Shown: positions 1-7,970 of the stretch, in pieces
How positions within the stretch are numbered: position 1 is the stretch's first letter
Layout of the letters: each line of letters starts with the position of its first letter
NCBI GenBank assembly: GCA_030626685.1
Contig: DAOUTL010000014.1
Coordinates: 1 to 15,783 of the forward strand
Length of the DNA: 15,783 bases
DNA from: Candidatus Bathyarchaeota archaeon
GTDB taxonomy: Archaea > Thermoproteota > Bathyarchaeia > Bathyarchaeales > Bathycorpusculaceae
Direction of reading: 5' to 3'
Position numbers and translations under genes: made by a program
Notes under the pieces: generated by a model
What the model saw: the letters and a program-made list of their open reading frames with translations, nothing else
The model's database searches: none
Told to the model about the DNA's origin: nothing

Positions 1-198
1 ACACAGAAACCCCTTGTGAAAACTGTTCCGGCCTAACATTAACATTCTTGAACAATCAGAGCAATACTTTACGGAATTGGAACCCGCGTTTTAACAGGGA
101 AATGCTAATTTTCCGGATGCTAACGCTGGCCTAAGGCTCTCAACGAAGAGTTTGCAAATACCTAGTATAAAAGCACAAACCGAAAGTGGATTTCCATG
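1..198. other. left-edge region without a convincing gene
   Basis: No gene can be supported here. A plus-strand frame is open from the window edge to a TAA at 132-134 and could be the tail of an upstream gene, but its 43 codons show no recognisable motif. A TATA-like box (TATAAAAG) lies at 166-173 on the plus strand. Nothing obvious is transcribed rightward from it, because the next gene runs leftward and ends at 199. Read on the minus strand, the same box could serve a transcript leaving the window on the left. Confidence 0.3.
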
Positions 199-744
199 TT
201 AGGTTTGTTTTAGGAAGGGTTTAACTATTTTGTGAAACTTACGGGGAATATGTCTGCAAATTCCGCATGAAGAATGCCTTGTTTCACTATCTTTTCGCCG
301 AAGAGGGATATGGTTCGCGCGAGCGCGCGCGCTATCTTCAAATTCCTTCTGTTCCAATTCTTTTTCGAAGACGATTCCAACCATCTCGCACACTTTCTCT
401 AATATACATCTCGTTTGTTGAACATCCCCCTTGCTTACACCTTCATGCATAATTTTGTGTCGAAAATCCCTGCAGGCCCGAAGGCGACGATATTCTGTCT
501 CATTTATAAGTCGCTTTTTCCTCAGAAAATCAAGTACCGCAGTAATCTGTATGGATTTATCTATCTTGAACCCCTCATGTAATCTGAATTTTTTGCCCGT
601 TTGAATGATTATTTTTTCGAAACTTAACGATGCCAAGTAGGCAGACAATTCACTAAAACCGCTTAGATAGTCTCTGTACTTGAAGACACTGATAGCATAT
701 CGCACAATGTTTAATGTTTCGACATCAGAGCTGTATAATGGCAT
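199..744 (-). CDS. HEPN-like helical protein, possible RNase
   Basis: A mainly alpha-helical protein of 181 residues from the ATG at 744; a TTG at 756 would add four. In the middle it carries RHKIMHEG, an R-x4-H arrangement on a predicted helix, preceded by an RRLRACRDFR-rich helix. R-x4-6-H is the catalytic signature of HEPN RNases, but many non-catalytic HEPN/DUF4145-like proteins show the same surroundings. The C-terminal 40 residues are basic and contain CGIC, giving a weak metal-binding possibility. ATG 744 is preferred because a G-rich Shine-Dalgarno-like GGGGGC lies five bases upstream, and a TATA-like CTTTTATT lies further upstream. The family call is inferred from the motif and helix pattern; a purely structural role is equally possible. 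Confidence 0.55.
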   Translation of the reverse strand: MPLYSSDVETLNIVRYAISVFKYRDYLSGFSELSAYLASLSFEKIIIQTGKKFRLHEGFKIDKSIQITAVLDFLRKKRLINETEYRRLRACRDFRHKIMHEGVSKGDVQQTRCILEKVCEMVGIVFEKELEQKEFEDSARARANHIPLRRKDSETRHSSCGICRHIPRKFHKIVKPFLKQT

Positions 745-802
745 ATTTGCCCCCAAGGTTTTAACGTGGATTGTTGAATAAAAGATTTCAGGAATTTACA
801 TC

Positions 803-811
803 AAAAAAAAA
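803..811 (-). terminator. oligo-T terminator after the glycosylase gene
   Basis: On the minus strand a run of nine T residues begins 25 bases after the stop codon of the glycosylase gene, without a strong hairpin. Such U-tracts are typical intrinsic terminators in archaea. It also separates that gene from the HEPN-like gene further downstream, suggesting two transcripts. Confidence 0.5.
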
Positions 812-835
812 GAGCACCCACAAAGCGTGAATCTT

Positions 836-1825
836 CTATTTGTCTCGATGTTCTCTGACCCACTGCATTGTCTTTTCTCGGTATTCTTTTCCTCTAATCC
901 CTTTTTGTTTTAATTCCTCTACAAATTCTGCAAATCGAGCCTGATCCTGCCTTATCGCTCTATGTTTGGAGTTCGGAACGTGTTTGACTCTACGAGGCAT
1001 ATACTCAGTGTCTATTCCCAACTTCGCGGGGTCAATATCCAATGATCTTTTCCGACAAATGCTTTGGAAAAGACATCCATTGCAGTCAGGATTTTTCGGG
1101 AAGCAATGTCCTCCTCTGATTGCCTGCCTTCCAGTACTCCATAATGGTTCATCCAAAAGGTACGGTTTATCGGGGAAAACCTGTTTTGCAAAGGATTGTA
1201 TTTTCAAATCGGCTGGGCTGTCTTCTCCATGATACTTGTCAATAGAAGGGTCTATGATGCCTATTCGGCAAGCCAGTCTGTACACAAGAGAGTCAACCGG
1301 GATCTTGTAAGTGGTCATGTCGATTTTCAAGTTTGGTACTAGCTCGTGTAGCCACCGCACTGCTAGCCTCGAGGTCTTGACACCGAGATAAGGCACCTTG
1401 AAGTCATGTAACATAGAGTCAAGTAGTTCCGCAGCATCCCATTCTTTTCGAGCAACGATTTTTCTCGCAAGTTTATGCAGTCTGGACAAGGAAGAATAGA
1501 ACAAATCGGTCCACTTCTCTGCTGTCATTCCTTGCCTTGGGATGAGCAGAGTTATTTGCTCCCTAGGGATTAGCCTTTTTAGAGCTTCTTGATTAACCAC
1601 TGTAATAGTATTTTTAAGGGCTTTCTCTGCTGTTGTTCTTTGATCAAAACGTGCATCAATGAGGATTGCCAAGACCCTTTCGAAGTCATCCGCAAAAAAC
1701 TCTTCAGAATCTTTCTGCCTGAACCAGATCATGAATGGGTCTGGTGCTCGATTTCTAGTATAAGCAGTGATTATGTTTTTGATTTTCGCTAGCCATTTTT
1801 CTTGCAGATTATTATTTTGTTCCAT
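836..1825 (-). CDS. HhH-GPD DNA glycosylase, endonuclease III family, with 4Fe-4S cluster
   Basis: A base-excision repair glycosylase, probably acting on a damaged or mismatched pyrimidine. The helix-hairpin-helix lies at about residues 144-160 (VPYLGVKTSRLAV). K150 aligns with the catalytic lysine of endonuclease III, and the catalytic aspartate is D178 in IPVDSLVYRL. The spacing K150-D178 is about ten residues longer than in E. coli Nth. A textbook cluster-binding pattern C-x6-C-x2-C-x5-C uses C241, C248, C251 and C257. At 329 residues it is longer than Nth (about 210), with an extra N-terminal helical region and a basic C-terminal tail of about 70 residues. It stands alone on its strand, behind a 247-bp intergenic region. 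In archaea a related thymine glycosylase (Mig.Mth) is known to accompany a restriction-modification system. Substrate specificity cannot be read from the sequence. Confidence 0.85.
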   Translation of the reverse strand: MEQNNNLQEKWLAKIKNIITAYTRNRAPDPFMIWFRQKDSEEFFADDFERVLAILIDARFDQRTTAEKALKNTITVVNQEALKRLIPREQITLLIPRQGMTAEKWTDLFYSSLSRLHKLARKIVARKEWDAAELLDSMLHDFKVPYLGVKTSRLAVRWLHELVPNLKIDMTTYKIPVDSLVYRLACRIGIIDPSIDKYHGEDSPADLKIQSFAKQVFPDKPYLLDEPLWSTGRQAIRGGHCFPKNPDCNGCLFQSICRKRSLDIDPAKLGIDTEYMPRRVKHVPNSKHRAIRQDQARFAEFVEELKQKGIRGKEYREKTMQWVREHRDK

Positions 1826-1900
1826 AGCACCAACTAGCCTCTTAGCAGATTATGAGTATGCCAAAGCTCAATTTACAGGTTACGCAAATCTTAACCGTGC

Positions 1901-1966
1901 ACTCTTCCACTCTTTTCCTTTCGTCCCATACTCTTATGAGTAACATCAGCCTTTCCACCTACTCTT
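1901..1966. repeat. iterated ACTCTT motifs upstream of the glycosylase gene
   Basis: ACTCTT occurs at 1901-1906, 1909-1914, 1930-1935 and 1961-1966 in the intergenic region between the glycosylase and RHH genes. The third copy is part of a short inverted repeat ACTC-TTAT-GAGT (1930-1941). These could be regulator-binding sites or simple low-complexity bias; spacing is irregular. Confidence 0.3.
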
Positions 1967-2072
1967 AATACTGTAAAGTTACGGTTAACATGAACGTGTA
2001 GTTGCCTGACATAAGATTGGAACTGAGAGAAATTGTAAGATCTGGCGATGATGCATTTACTTCACCACGCGC

Positions 2073-2261
2073 TTATGATTTGAAGCCTGCTTCGATTACT
2101 TTTATCTTTTCAATTTTCTCTCTAATGGCGGATTCGACAAACTGTTGCCGGTTGTAGTTGAACTCTGGAAAGGCCTTCATTATACGGTCTATTTCATCAA
2201 CCATCGGTTTTGGCAACCGTACGTTAACTCTTTCAATCTTCCGTTTCTTCGTCTTCGGCAC
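2073..2261 (-). CDS. ribbon-helix-helix transcriptional regulator
   Basis: A 62-residue protein with the classic RHH layout. A basic N-terminal arm is followed by beta strand RVNVRLP (11-17), helix A VDEIDRIMKAF (21-31), a turn, and helix B NRQQFVESAIREKIEKI (37-53). Such proteins bind DNA as dimers through the paired strand and usually regulate their own promoter. The start is a GTG at 2261. A TATA-like CAATATTAG at 2281-2289 sits the right distance upstream for a nearly leaderless transcript. It is divergent from a nuclease gene, and a 9-bp inverted repeat lies across the shared promoter region, so it is the obvious candidate regulator or antitoxin-like partner of that gene. Confidence 0.8.
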   Translation of the reverse strand: MPKTKKRKIERVNVRLPKPMVDEIDRIMKAFPEFNYNRQQFVESAIREKIEKIKVIEAGFKS

Positions 2262-2326
2262 GACAACTTCACTCTACAGACAATATTAGGAGCCATCACT
2301 CACACCACACAATTTTTAAGTTGTCG
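2261..2326. promoter_or_regulatory. divergent promoter with 9-bp inverted-repeat operator
   Basis: CGACAACTT at 2261-2269 and AAGTTGTCG at 2318-2326 form a perfect 9-bp inverted repeat separated by 48 bp. The left arm touches the start codon of the RHH gene. The right arm overlaps the TATA-like TTTTTAAG (2313-2320) of the nuclease gene. The RHH promoter TATA (2281-2289) lies between the arms. The geometry fits repression of both genes by the RHH protein. Confidence 0.55.
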
Positions 2327-2352
2327 GCTTTAATTGAACTGGGGTTTTTACA

Positions 2353-3084
2353 TTGGCGGAGAAAGAATTGGATCTAAGGGAAGTCGTCAAAATCTTCGAG
2401 GAGAGTTGGAAGGAATTGGTAGAGGAATATGCTGAAGCAAGGACGTTATCAACCTTTTGCTCTGAGGCAGATGTAGAGCTACATCTTGCGCATAAGCTTC
2501 TGAATAATCTACCAAGTGAAACTGTTCATACACAGTTTGCTGCACCATTTGAGGTTGAGCGTCTCGGAGGTGAACTACTGGGCTTGGGCAGGGTCAAAAT
2601 GAGAAGGTGTTTCATAACAGATATCGCTATTATTGACCCTATTGAGGCTCGTCCATACCTATTTGCTGAGCTAAAATTCACTCCTATATACTGGGGTTAT
2701 CTAGGGCTTTACCTTGCACGCAAAAAGATATTGTCTAAAGAAGCTGTTGACGAACTGAAAAGAGCCTTGAACAGAAGCATAGGCTATCTGCAAAGAGTAA
2801 GGCAAGCTGAGCCAACTCAGAAAGATATTGAGAAAATATACCTAGGACTTGATAAACAAGGTCGCACACAAGTGGACAAGTTAATAGGAATAATTAATGA
2901 CTTCGAGAAGAAGGAACAAGAAACCGTTGCCGGATACCTTTGCGTTATTGACGAAATCTGTCCAAACATAAAAGAAATACTTCAAAAAGCGATCAAGAAG
3001 TACAATCCGCCAAGTCAGTTCAAAATTCTAGCTGAACACTTCAATGTATATGAAAGTTTAGTGAAAACGCTAGAAAAACTCTAG
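2353..3084 (+). CDS. PD-(D/E)XK superfamily nuclease-like protein
   Basis: A 243-residue protein starting at TTG 2353, with a weak GGGG Shine-Dalgarno-like element eight bases before it. The N-terminal helix SEADVELHLAHKLL (38-51) is followed by a beta region and the core TDIAIIDP (89-96) then FAELKF (104-109). D90 together with E106-x-K108 matches the D...ExK catalytic set of PD-(D/E)XK nucleases, and E38 or E42 could supply the helix-borne acid. The C-terminal half is helical and charged, without a known domain that I recognise. It is divergent from an RHH gene and appears co-regulated with it. It could be a restriction-type effector or a toxin-like nuclease; sequence specificity and target are unknown. 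Confidence 0.6.
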   Translation: MAEKELDLREVVKIFEESWKELVEEYAEARTLSTFCSEADVELHLAHKLLNNLPSETVHTQFAAPFEVERLGGELLGLGRVKMRRCFITDIAIIDPIEARPYLFAELKFTPIYWGYLGLYLARKKILSKEAVDELKRALNRSIGYLQRVRQAEPTQKDIEKIYLGLDKQGRTQVDKLIGIINDFEKKEQETVAGYLCVIDEICPNIKEILQKAIKKYNPPSQFKILAEHFNVYESLVKTLEKL

Positions 3085-3304
3085 AAACTATTTTACGGCT
3101 ACCTGATCGGATTAATTCAAATCAAAGTTAGAAGAAGATGTATGGACACATTCAGAAAGTGTAAAAAGATACATTTGGGATCTCATCCAAATTCGCGCGC
3201 GCCACGAGGACACCATTTCAGGCTTCTCTTAAAGATTTTCCACATCCGCGTCAATTTTAGGTTCTAGTCGTATTGGCTAAAACCTTAGCTCTGATTATGT
3301 CACC

Positions 3305-3565
3305 ATGATTGTGTGTGAGGATGAGTTAGACGTGAAGATTCTGTGGGCGCTTCAGGGTGTTGGCATGTCCACTGCGGAGTTAGCGGAGGAGCTATATATA
3401 GATCGTTGGACCGTGCTGCGTAGGATCCAACGGATGAATAAGCGTTTTCATCGTGAACTCAGTAGGCCTATCGCGGAGAAACGTGGACATAAGTGGGTTT
3501 TAATTTCGGCGTTGCAAGGTGTTTGGGGCGCAAAAATGCAAGAGGTAAAAGAAAACGAGTTTTAG
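3305..3565 (+). CDS. small winged helix-turn-helix protein
   Basis: An 86-residue protein with a helix-turn-helix at about residues 21-45 (MSTAELAEELYIDRWTVLRRIQRM) followed by a short wing-like strand pair (residues 58-68, EKRGHKWVLI). This is the MarR/ArsR-type winged-helix layout used in archaeal transcription regulators. No effector domain is present. ATG 3305 has no Shine-Dalgarno sequence, but a TATA-like GGCTAAAACC lies about 25 bp upstream, so a nearly leaderless transcript is likely. It is isolated on the plus strand by about 220 bp on the left and 156 bp on the right, and its target is not evident. Confidence 0.65.
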   Translation: MIVCEDELDVKILWALQGVGMSTAELAEELYIDRWTVLRRIQRMNKRFHRELSRPIAEKRGHKWVLISALQGVWGAKMQEVKENEF

Positions 3566-3721
3566 GGGCTTAGTGATTTATGGAGGAAACGATAAAACAA
3601 GTCACCGTTTCCGATCACGGGGTTCATCCTAAAGCGCGGGGGGGTTGGATTTGAATCTTCCCACCGTGGGGATATCACCCGCAAATTTCCTCTTTATTCT
3701 AGGGCGCTCGATATATCGTTC

Positions 3722-6700
3722 TCAAATGTAGTAATGGTGGGCAGAGTATCCACCTTCGGTCTTTCTTAGTTTCATTGACTTTATATCATCAAGGATCTTT
3801 TTGATATTCTGTTCCACATTGGCTTTCTCTTCACTTTCGCTGGTTGTTATTAGGGTACCGCTTATGCCTATTTTCTTATAAATCTCAAGCTTTCTGTACC
3901 ATCTTTCTCGATAGCTGATGTTCTTCATAAGGCCGAGGTGTTCCCAATAGTAGACGTTATCGTTGACGAAGAGTTTGAAGTCTGGTATCAACCGAAATTC
4001 TTGTAAGAACTCTTTTGGCTCAGGTTCAAAGTGAATTTCGTTTTCATCTAGCGCTTTTGCAATGATACATTCGATTTTACTGCGGAGTTCGATAGTTTTC
4101 CCATCTTTTCTGGTCATGAGGTAAGGTTTGAAAGGAGAGGTCTTATGTCCAAATAATAGGGTTTTGCGTCTTTCTATTGATGAGTTTTCGTAAGCGTTGG
4201 ATAAGATAATCGGCAGGTTATCTCTCAATTTATCATGGATTAGCAGATGCAGTTTCTTTCTAGGTCTTGTAAAAGCAGTATATAGGAGTTCCCTAGTGGT
4301 AAATGGAGTCAAATCCGAAAGAACAAGTAGGACGTGATCAAAGTCGCTTCCTTGCGACTTGTGAACTGTGATAGCGTATCCAAGGTCTATTCTTCGATCT
4401 CCTTCTTTACGGAAAATCTCTTTCTCTATCTTCCTTTCAAGGAATTCAATACTTCGTTGTGCATATATGTCGTCGATATATTCGGCTTTCAGCGTCTCGA
4501 TATCATCAAAGCTAATTTCCCTTTCGCCTTCTATGTATCCTATTGACCCATTGGCTAGTCCGAGTATTCTTCTCCATCCTCTCCGATCTTTAAGATTGTG
4601 ATATATGTTATGTTCACAGATGAGCTTTGTACCAGGCAGGAACTCAACGTTTCCATCAAGGACAACGTTCATATTAATCGCTTGAGATCCAAAATCACCC
4701 ATCCTTCTAGGACTTAAGATTTGAACACTATCGAGATTTAGAGTGCCACCCATCTCAAAAATCTCTTTGAAAACATCAAAAATGGAGTCATTTATGAGAC
4801 CATCTCCTACTTGGTATAGCTGCTTCAACACTATATTCTTCAGGTCCTGTTCGTCCATGTAATATCGTGTTTCAAGCGTGTCATCTTTGTCTGCGTTGTC
4901 TTTCTGCGTACCAAGTGCATCTTCTATTTCCGTCGGAAATGGTTGCTCCTCACCACCAAAAAGGTCAGAAAATTTTCCTAATCTTGTCGTAGGATCAAAT
5001 CTCAAGTTTGACTCTAAGCGCATTGTTTTTTCTTCAAGGCCGATTTTCTTAACGTAAAAGATTGTGTCCACTAGAGGCTTCCCAATTCCTATTGGCGGTA
5101 GCTGTCTTTCATCACCAACAACGATCAGATGCTCTAAAACATCCGGGTTTATCAGACTCAACAGTGTGAAGAGCAGGATCTCGTCAACCATGGACGCTTC
5201 ATCAATTATGACGACTTTGGGATTGGATTTCCACCTTTCTGCTAACAACCTGAATTCCTTCAATAGCCACAGCTTTCCGTTCAGGATTTTGTCTATAAGA
5301 TCTCTTAGTCTTCGAATCTCCCTAGCCCTTTCCCCAGTAGCCAATCTGTAGTCGAAAAATCCCCTGTATAAGAATCTATGAATTGTCGAAACATAGATTT
5401 GTTTCTCCCTATGCAAATCCAGCTCCTTGAGTCTGTTCAGGATCACAAGGCTAGCTTTCCCAGTTGGAGTGAAGACGTAGATTGGCAGTTTCCTGTCCTT
5501 TCTGAATTTCGTAATCAGATTTATGACGGCAGTAGTTTTCCCGCTGCCGGCTTTTCCACTGAGGACAAACAATCCACTTTTTAGAGTATTTGGATACAGT
5601 TCATTTCTTTCGTCTAGAAAGAGTTTTTCGGTTTCTACGTTAAGTTTGTCTTTGAATCGTTTGTGCTCATCCTTTACTATGTTCTGAACATCTATGGTAT
5701 CATTCTCGGCAAGACTATGTTCTTTCCTTGATAATCTGTCTACAAAACGCTCAATCGCCTTTTCTATCTCTTCGATTTCCCTGAGTTGATAATCAACTTC
5801 GCCGTCTACGATCGATTTCTTTATCAGGAATTTATCTTTGAATACCGCTTGCTTTTCATATTTAGACAGTGTATGAGCATCGATACTGAGTTTTTCAGTG
5901 ATGTAATAAAGGGGGTATTCCTTTATGTTTTGGATGATTTCCTCCCGAGTCAGATATGAGACGCCCTCTCGCTGTCCAGTGTCCTTTAATATTTTGGTTA
6001 TTACGCATCGAAGTCTTTCAGGAGATAAGGCGTCGTAAGAGATTTCTCGGTCAACATATTTGGGGTCTGGGATCAGAGCTGTGTCAAACTGAAATAAACT
6101 TATCCCATAGTCACTTTCGTCCATTCTCCAGTGGTCTTTCTCATCAAAGTGATAGTTTTCGAGCAGCACATAGGGGTTCTTCTTTGCAGTCTCTAATCCC
6201 ACCTTATCCAGTATCTTCAAAATGTTTCTGAACTGTTGTGCTGTGAACTCAAATAATGATAAGAACTCAATTCGGTCTTTGTCTCTCTCGATTATTCGTA
6301 GGGCGTTAGAAACAGAAGTTGATGCATTTGGATACTTGCGTGCTTTGAAGAATTCTTCAACGCTGCCAAAATTCTGCTTGATATATTCTTCGACCTTTCG
6401 TGTTACGCTCTTGAACTTTTTGCCAAAAATCTGCGCGCGAGCGAGGAATACTTGAACGGCAATTTTGAACCCAGGGTATTCTCCCCTTTCTTTCCAAGCG
6501 ATCTGGAGTAGAGATTCAAGCTTTTTCTCTATTGCCTCTAGCTTGGAATATTGTACAATTCCATGCCCTTTCATTTTTTCTAGTGATTTTCTGATCAGGT
6601 AGAGAAGATAGATACATTTGTCGCTTGGCAAAAGCCTAGATACATACTTAAAATGGTCAACAATCGTGCTTTCCTCTACTGGTATTGCTATATCCTTTAG

Positions 6701-7471
6701 TTGTTTCCACCTTTCACCCTTCTCTATCTCGTCGGCTTCCTCGAACCACGCGATATATTCATGATAAGGCAATACGAATGATAGATTAGGTTCGAGAAGG
6801 ATCTGCAACTGCCAAGCAAGTTTTGGTGTGTTCTCCATATGAGGCAAGGATTGTGTCTTGTCATGGAGTTCGTCAGGTATTTTGTATTCCTGAGGCTCAT
6901 TCTTTCCTCTGACTAGACCTGCACCAAGAAGCAAATATTTGTAATCATCACCAGTGATAGGATTACTGAAATTTGTGTAGAAGAACGCAATGGACTTGTC
7001 TTCCTGAATAGCCTCTAGATACTCCTTGACTCTTCTTTCCAACTCCGGTATCGGTACATACCTTTGATAGTCATCTTCTGCAAAACCCAACCTAAAATAC
7101 CATGTGAAAACTGAAAATCTATCCAAGCTCCATTCAAGTGGAGGCACTTCCCTTCGAAACGCATCTGCTAGCCACCCTTTGAAATCTCCGAAGGGATGCG
7201 TATCCTTCACCAAATAGTCTTTGTTTCCCAAAGCATTGATACACCAGTAACAAGGCGGTAGATACTGCTGCTCCTTGAGAGCATTCGAAATTTCCTGCCC
7301 TCTGTAATCTTCTTCGATCTCAAGTTTTATTCTTCGCTGGATTCTAGCTGTAAGTAGTGAATAATTCCCCCTACAATAGATATTCCTCTTCGGGTCAACA
7401 CAGATTTTCCCACTCCAATTGTCATCATGCCAAGCAAACCTTACCGAAACATGCTTAACCGTATTTGACAC
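3722..7471 (-). CDS. RecD-like SF1 helicase fused to a C-terminal PD-(D/E)XK-like nuclease domain
   Basis: A 1249-residue ATP-dependent DNA translocase or helicase. SF1B/RecD motifs run in order: Walker A GKAGSGKT (639-646), motif Ia FTPTGKAS (667-674), Walker B IDEAS (756-760), motif III GDERQLPPIG (786-795), motif V AITVHKSQGSDFD (1033-1045) and motif VI YTAFTRPRK (1064-1072). After it, residues 1128-1200 show ELRSKIECIIAKAL, IPDFKL and YYWEHLG, the pattern of a PD-(D/E)XK-like nuclease (E1134, D1164, E1177), though the usual lysine is not clear. The first 600 residues have no domain I recognise: an early CYWC pair at 74-77, then mostly charged helices. The start is GTG 7471 with GAGG close upstream. 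It lies downstream of three small minus-strand genes with a 136-bp gap. RecD helicases with nuclease ends occur in repair, plasmid transfer and phage defence; context favours defence. Confidence 0.85.
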   Translation of the reverse strand: MSNTVKHVSVRFAWHDDNWSGKICVDPKRNIYCRGNYSLLTARIQRRIKLEIEEDYRGQEISNALKEQQYLPPCYWCINALGNKDYLVKDTHPFGDFKGWLADAFRREVPPLEWSLDRFSVFTWYFRLGFAEDDYQRYVPIPELERRVKEYLEAIQEDKSIAFFYTNFSNPITGDDYKYLLLGAGLVRGKNEPQEYKIPDELHDKTQSLPHMENTPKLAWQLQILLEPNLSFVLPYHEYIAWFEEADEIEKGERWKQLKDIAIPVEESTIVDHFKYVSRLLPSDKCIYLLYLIRKSLEKMKGHGIVQYSKLEAIEKKLESLLQIAWKERGEYPGFKIAVQVFLARAQIFGKKFKSVTRKVEEYIKQNFGSVEEFFKARKYPNASTSVSNALRIIERDKDRIEFLSLFEFTAQQFRNILKILDKVGLETAKKNPYVLLENYHFDEKDHWRMDESDYGISLFQFDTALIPDPKYVDREISYDALSPERLRCVITKILKDTGQREGVSYLTREEIIQNIKEYPLYYITEKLSIDAHTLSKYEKQAVFKDKFLIKKSIVDGEVDYQLREIEEIEKAIERFVDRLSRKEHSLAENDTIDVQNIVKDEHKRFKDKLNVETEKLFLDERNELYPNTLKSGLFVLSGKAGSGKTTAVINLITKFRKDRKLPIYVFTPTGKASLVILNRLKELDLHREKQIYVSTIHRFLYRGFFDYRLATGERAREIRRLRDLIDKILNGKLWLLKEFRLLAERWKSNPKVVIIDEASMVDEILLFTLLSLINPDVLEHLIVVGDERQLPPIGIGKPLVDTIFYVKKIGLEEKTMRLESNLRFDPTTRLGKFSDLFGGEEQPFPTEIEDALGTQKDNADKDDTLETRYYMDEQDLKNIVLKQLYQVGDGLINDSIFDVFKEIFEMGGTLNLDSVQILSPRRMGDFGSQAINMNVVLDGNVEFLPGTKLICEHNIYHNLKDRRGWRRILGLANGSIGYIEGEREISFDDIETLKAEYIDDIYAQRSIEFLERKIEKEIFRKEGDRRIDLGYAITVHKSQGSDFDHVLLVLSDLTPFTTRELLYTAFTRPRKKLHLLIHDKLRDNLPIILSNAYENSSIERRKTLLFGHKTSPFKPYLMTRKDGKTIELRSKIECIIAKALDENEIHFEPEPKEFLQEFRLIPDFKLFVNDNVYYWEHLGLMKNISYRERWYRKLEIYKKIGISGTLITTSESEEKANVEQNIKKILDDIKSMKLRKTEGGYSAHHYYI

Positions 7472-7607
7472 CCGCCTCTTTTGAATACTAAACTTGCAAA
7501 CCTAATTTGTTATATGAGGTTATTAAGACCTCTGCAAAACCGATAATTGAAACAGATACGTATGGTATACTTATCTCTTACACAATTATCCGCAAGTGTA
7601 ATTTTCG

Positions 7608-7781
7608 CTATTCTTGTTCTGCTTCCATGTCCTCTAAATCTATTTCTGATTCCCAGAGCTCGGCGCACGTAGAACATAGTCCGGTGGTTCCACATTCTTC
7701 GCAGAGGGAAGCTCCACACATGTCGCAGTATACGATGTGGTCTTCGGGAATTCCTTTTCCGCAGTTTACACATTTAACCAT
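7608..7781 (-). CDS. 57-residue zinc protein with four CxxC knuckles
   Basis: A very small gene read directly from the sequence: ATG at 7781, TAG at 7608-7610. The product has eight cysteines as four CxxC pairs, C4-C7 (CVNC), C19-C22 (CDMC), C27-C30 (CEEC) and C36-C39 (CSTC), then an acidic tail rich in E and D. This is enough to bind two zinc ions as tandem zinc ribbons or a RING-like cross-brace. Cysteine spacing this regular argues strongly that the frame is real. It follows the 50-residue gene by 36 nt, so co-transcription is likely. Function is unknown; a protein-interaction adaptor is more likely than an enzyme because of its size and negative charge. Confidence 0.75.
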   Translation of the reverse strand: MVKCVNCGKGIPEDHIVYCDMCGASLCEECGTTGLCSTCAELWESEIDLEDMEAEQE

Positions 7782-7817
7782 TTCACGTTCACGTTTCTAA
7801 ACTGGTTCTTATCCCGT

Positions 7818-7970
7818 TTAGATTATGTCTTCCTCAAATTCGCATTCTTCTGTCATTTGGTCGTCCCAGCATTCCCAGCATAGCCCATCGCAGGTTTCAT
7901 ACTCTTCTTTGCTTATTTTTCGACCGCAAACTTCGCAATGATGTTCTTCTTTTTCTTCGTTTTCGGTCAT
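7818..7970 (-). CDS. 50-residue acidic cysteine-rich protein
   Basis: Another very small gene: its ATG at 7970 overlaps the TGA of the preceding 229-residue gene (ATGA), a typical translational-coupling arrangement. The product starts with an acidic stretch and has CEVC (C12, C15), then C27, C31, C34 in CDGLCWEC, and C42. It therefore probably binds one zinc ion. The C-terminus is again acidic. It resembles the 57-residue neighbour in charge and cysteine content and might be a shortened relative. No function is assigned; the operon position suggests an accessory subunit to the nuclease-like protein encoded upstream. Confidence 0.7.
   Translation of the reverse strand: MTENEEKEEHHCEVCGRKISKEEYETCDGLCWECWDDQMTEECEFEEDII

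Noticed and set aside
3580..3654. 24-codon plus-strand frame after the winged-helix gene
   Set aside because: It is too short, has no motif, and its own start lies next to a GGAGG that could equally be chance.
3637..3700. tRNA-like stretch with GGATTTGAATC and several GGG/CCC runs
   Set aside because: The T-arm cannot pair properly in either orientation and no acceptor or D-arm is visible; only weak hairpins remain.
7510..7773. 87-residue minus-strand open frame rich in R, H and I
   Set aside because: It lies in another frame over the 57-residue four-CxxC gene (7608-7781), whose regular cysteine pattern is far more protein-like.
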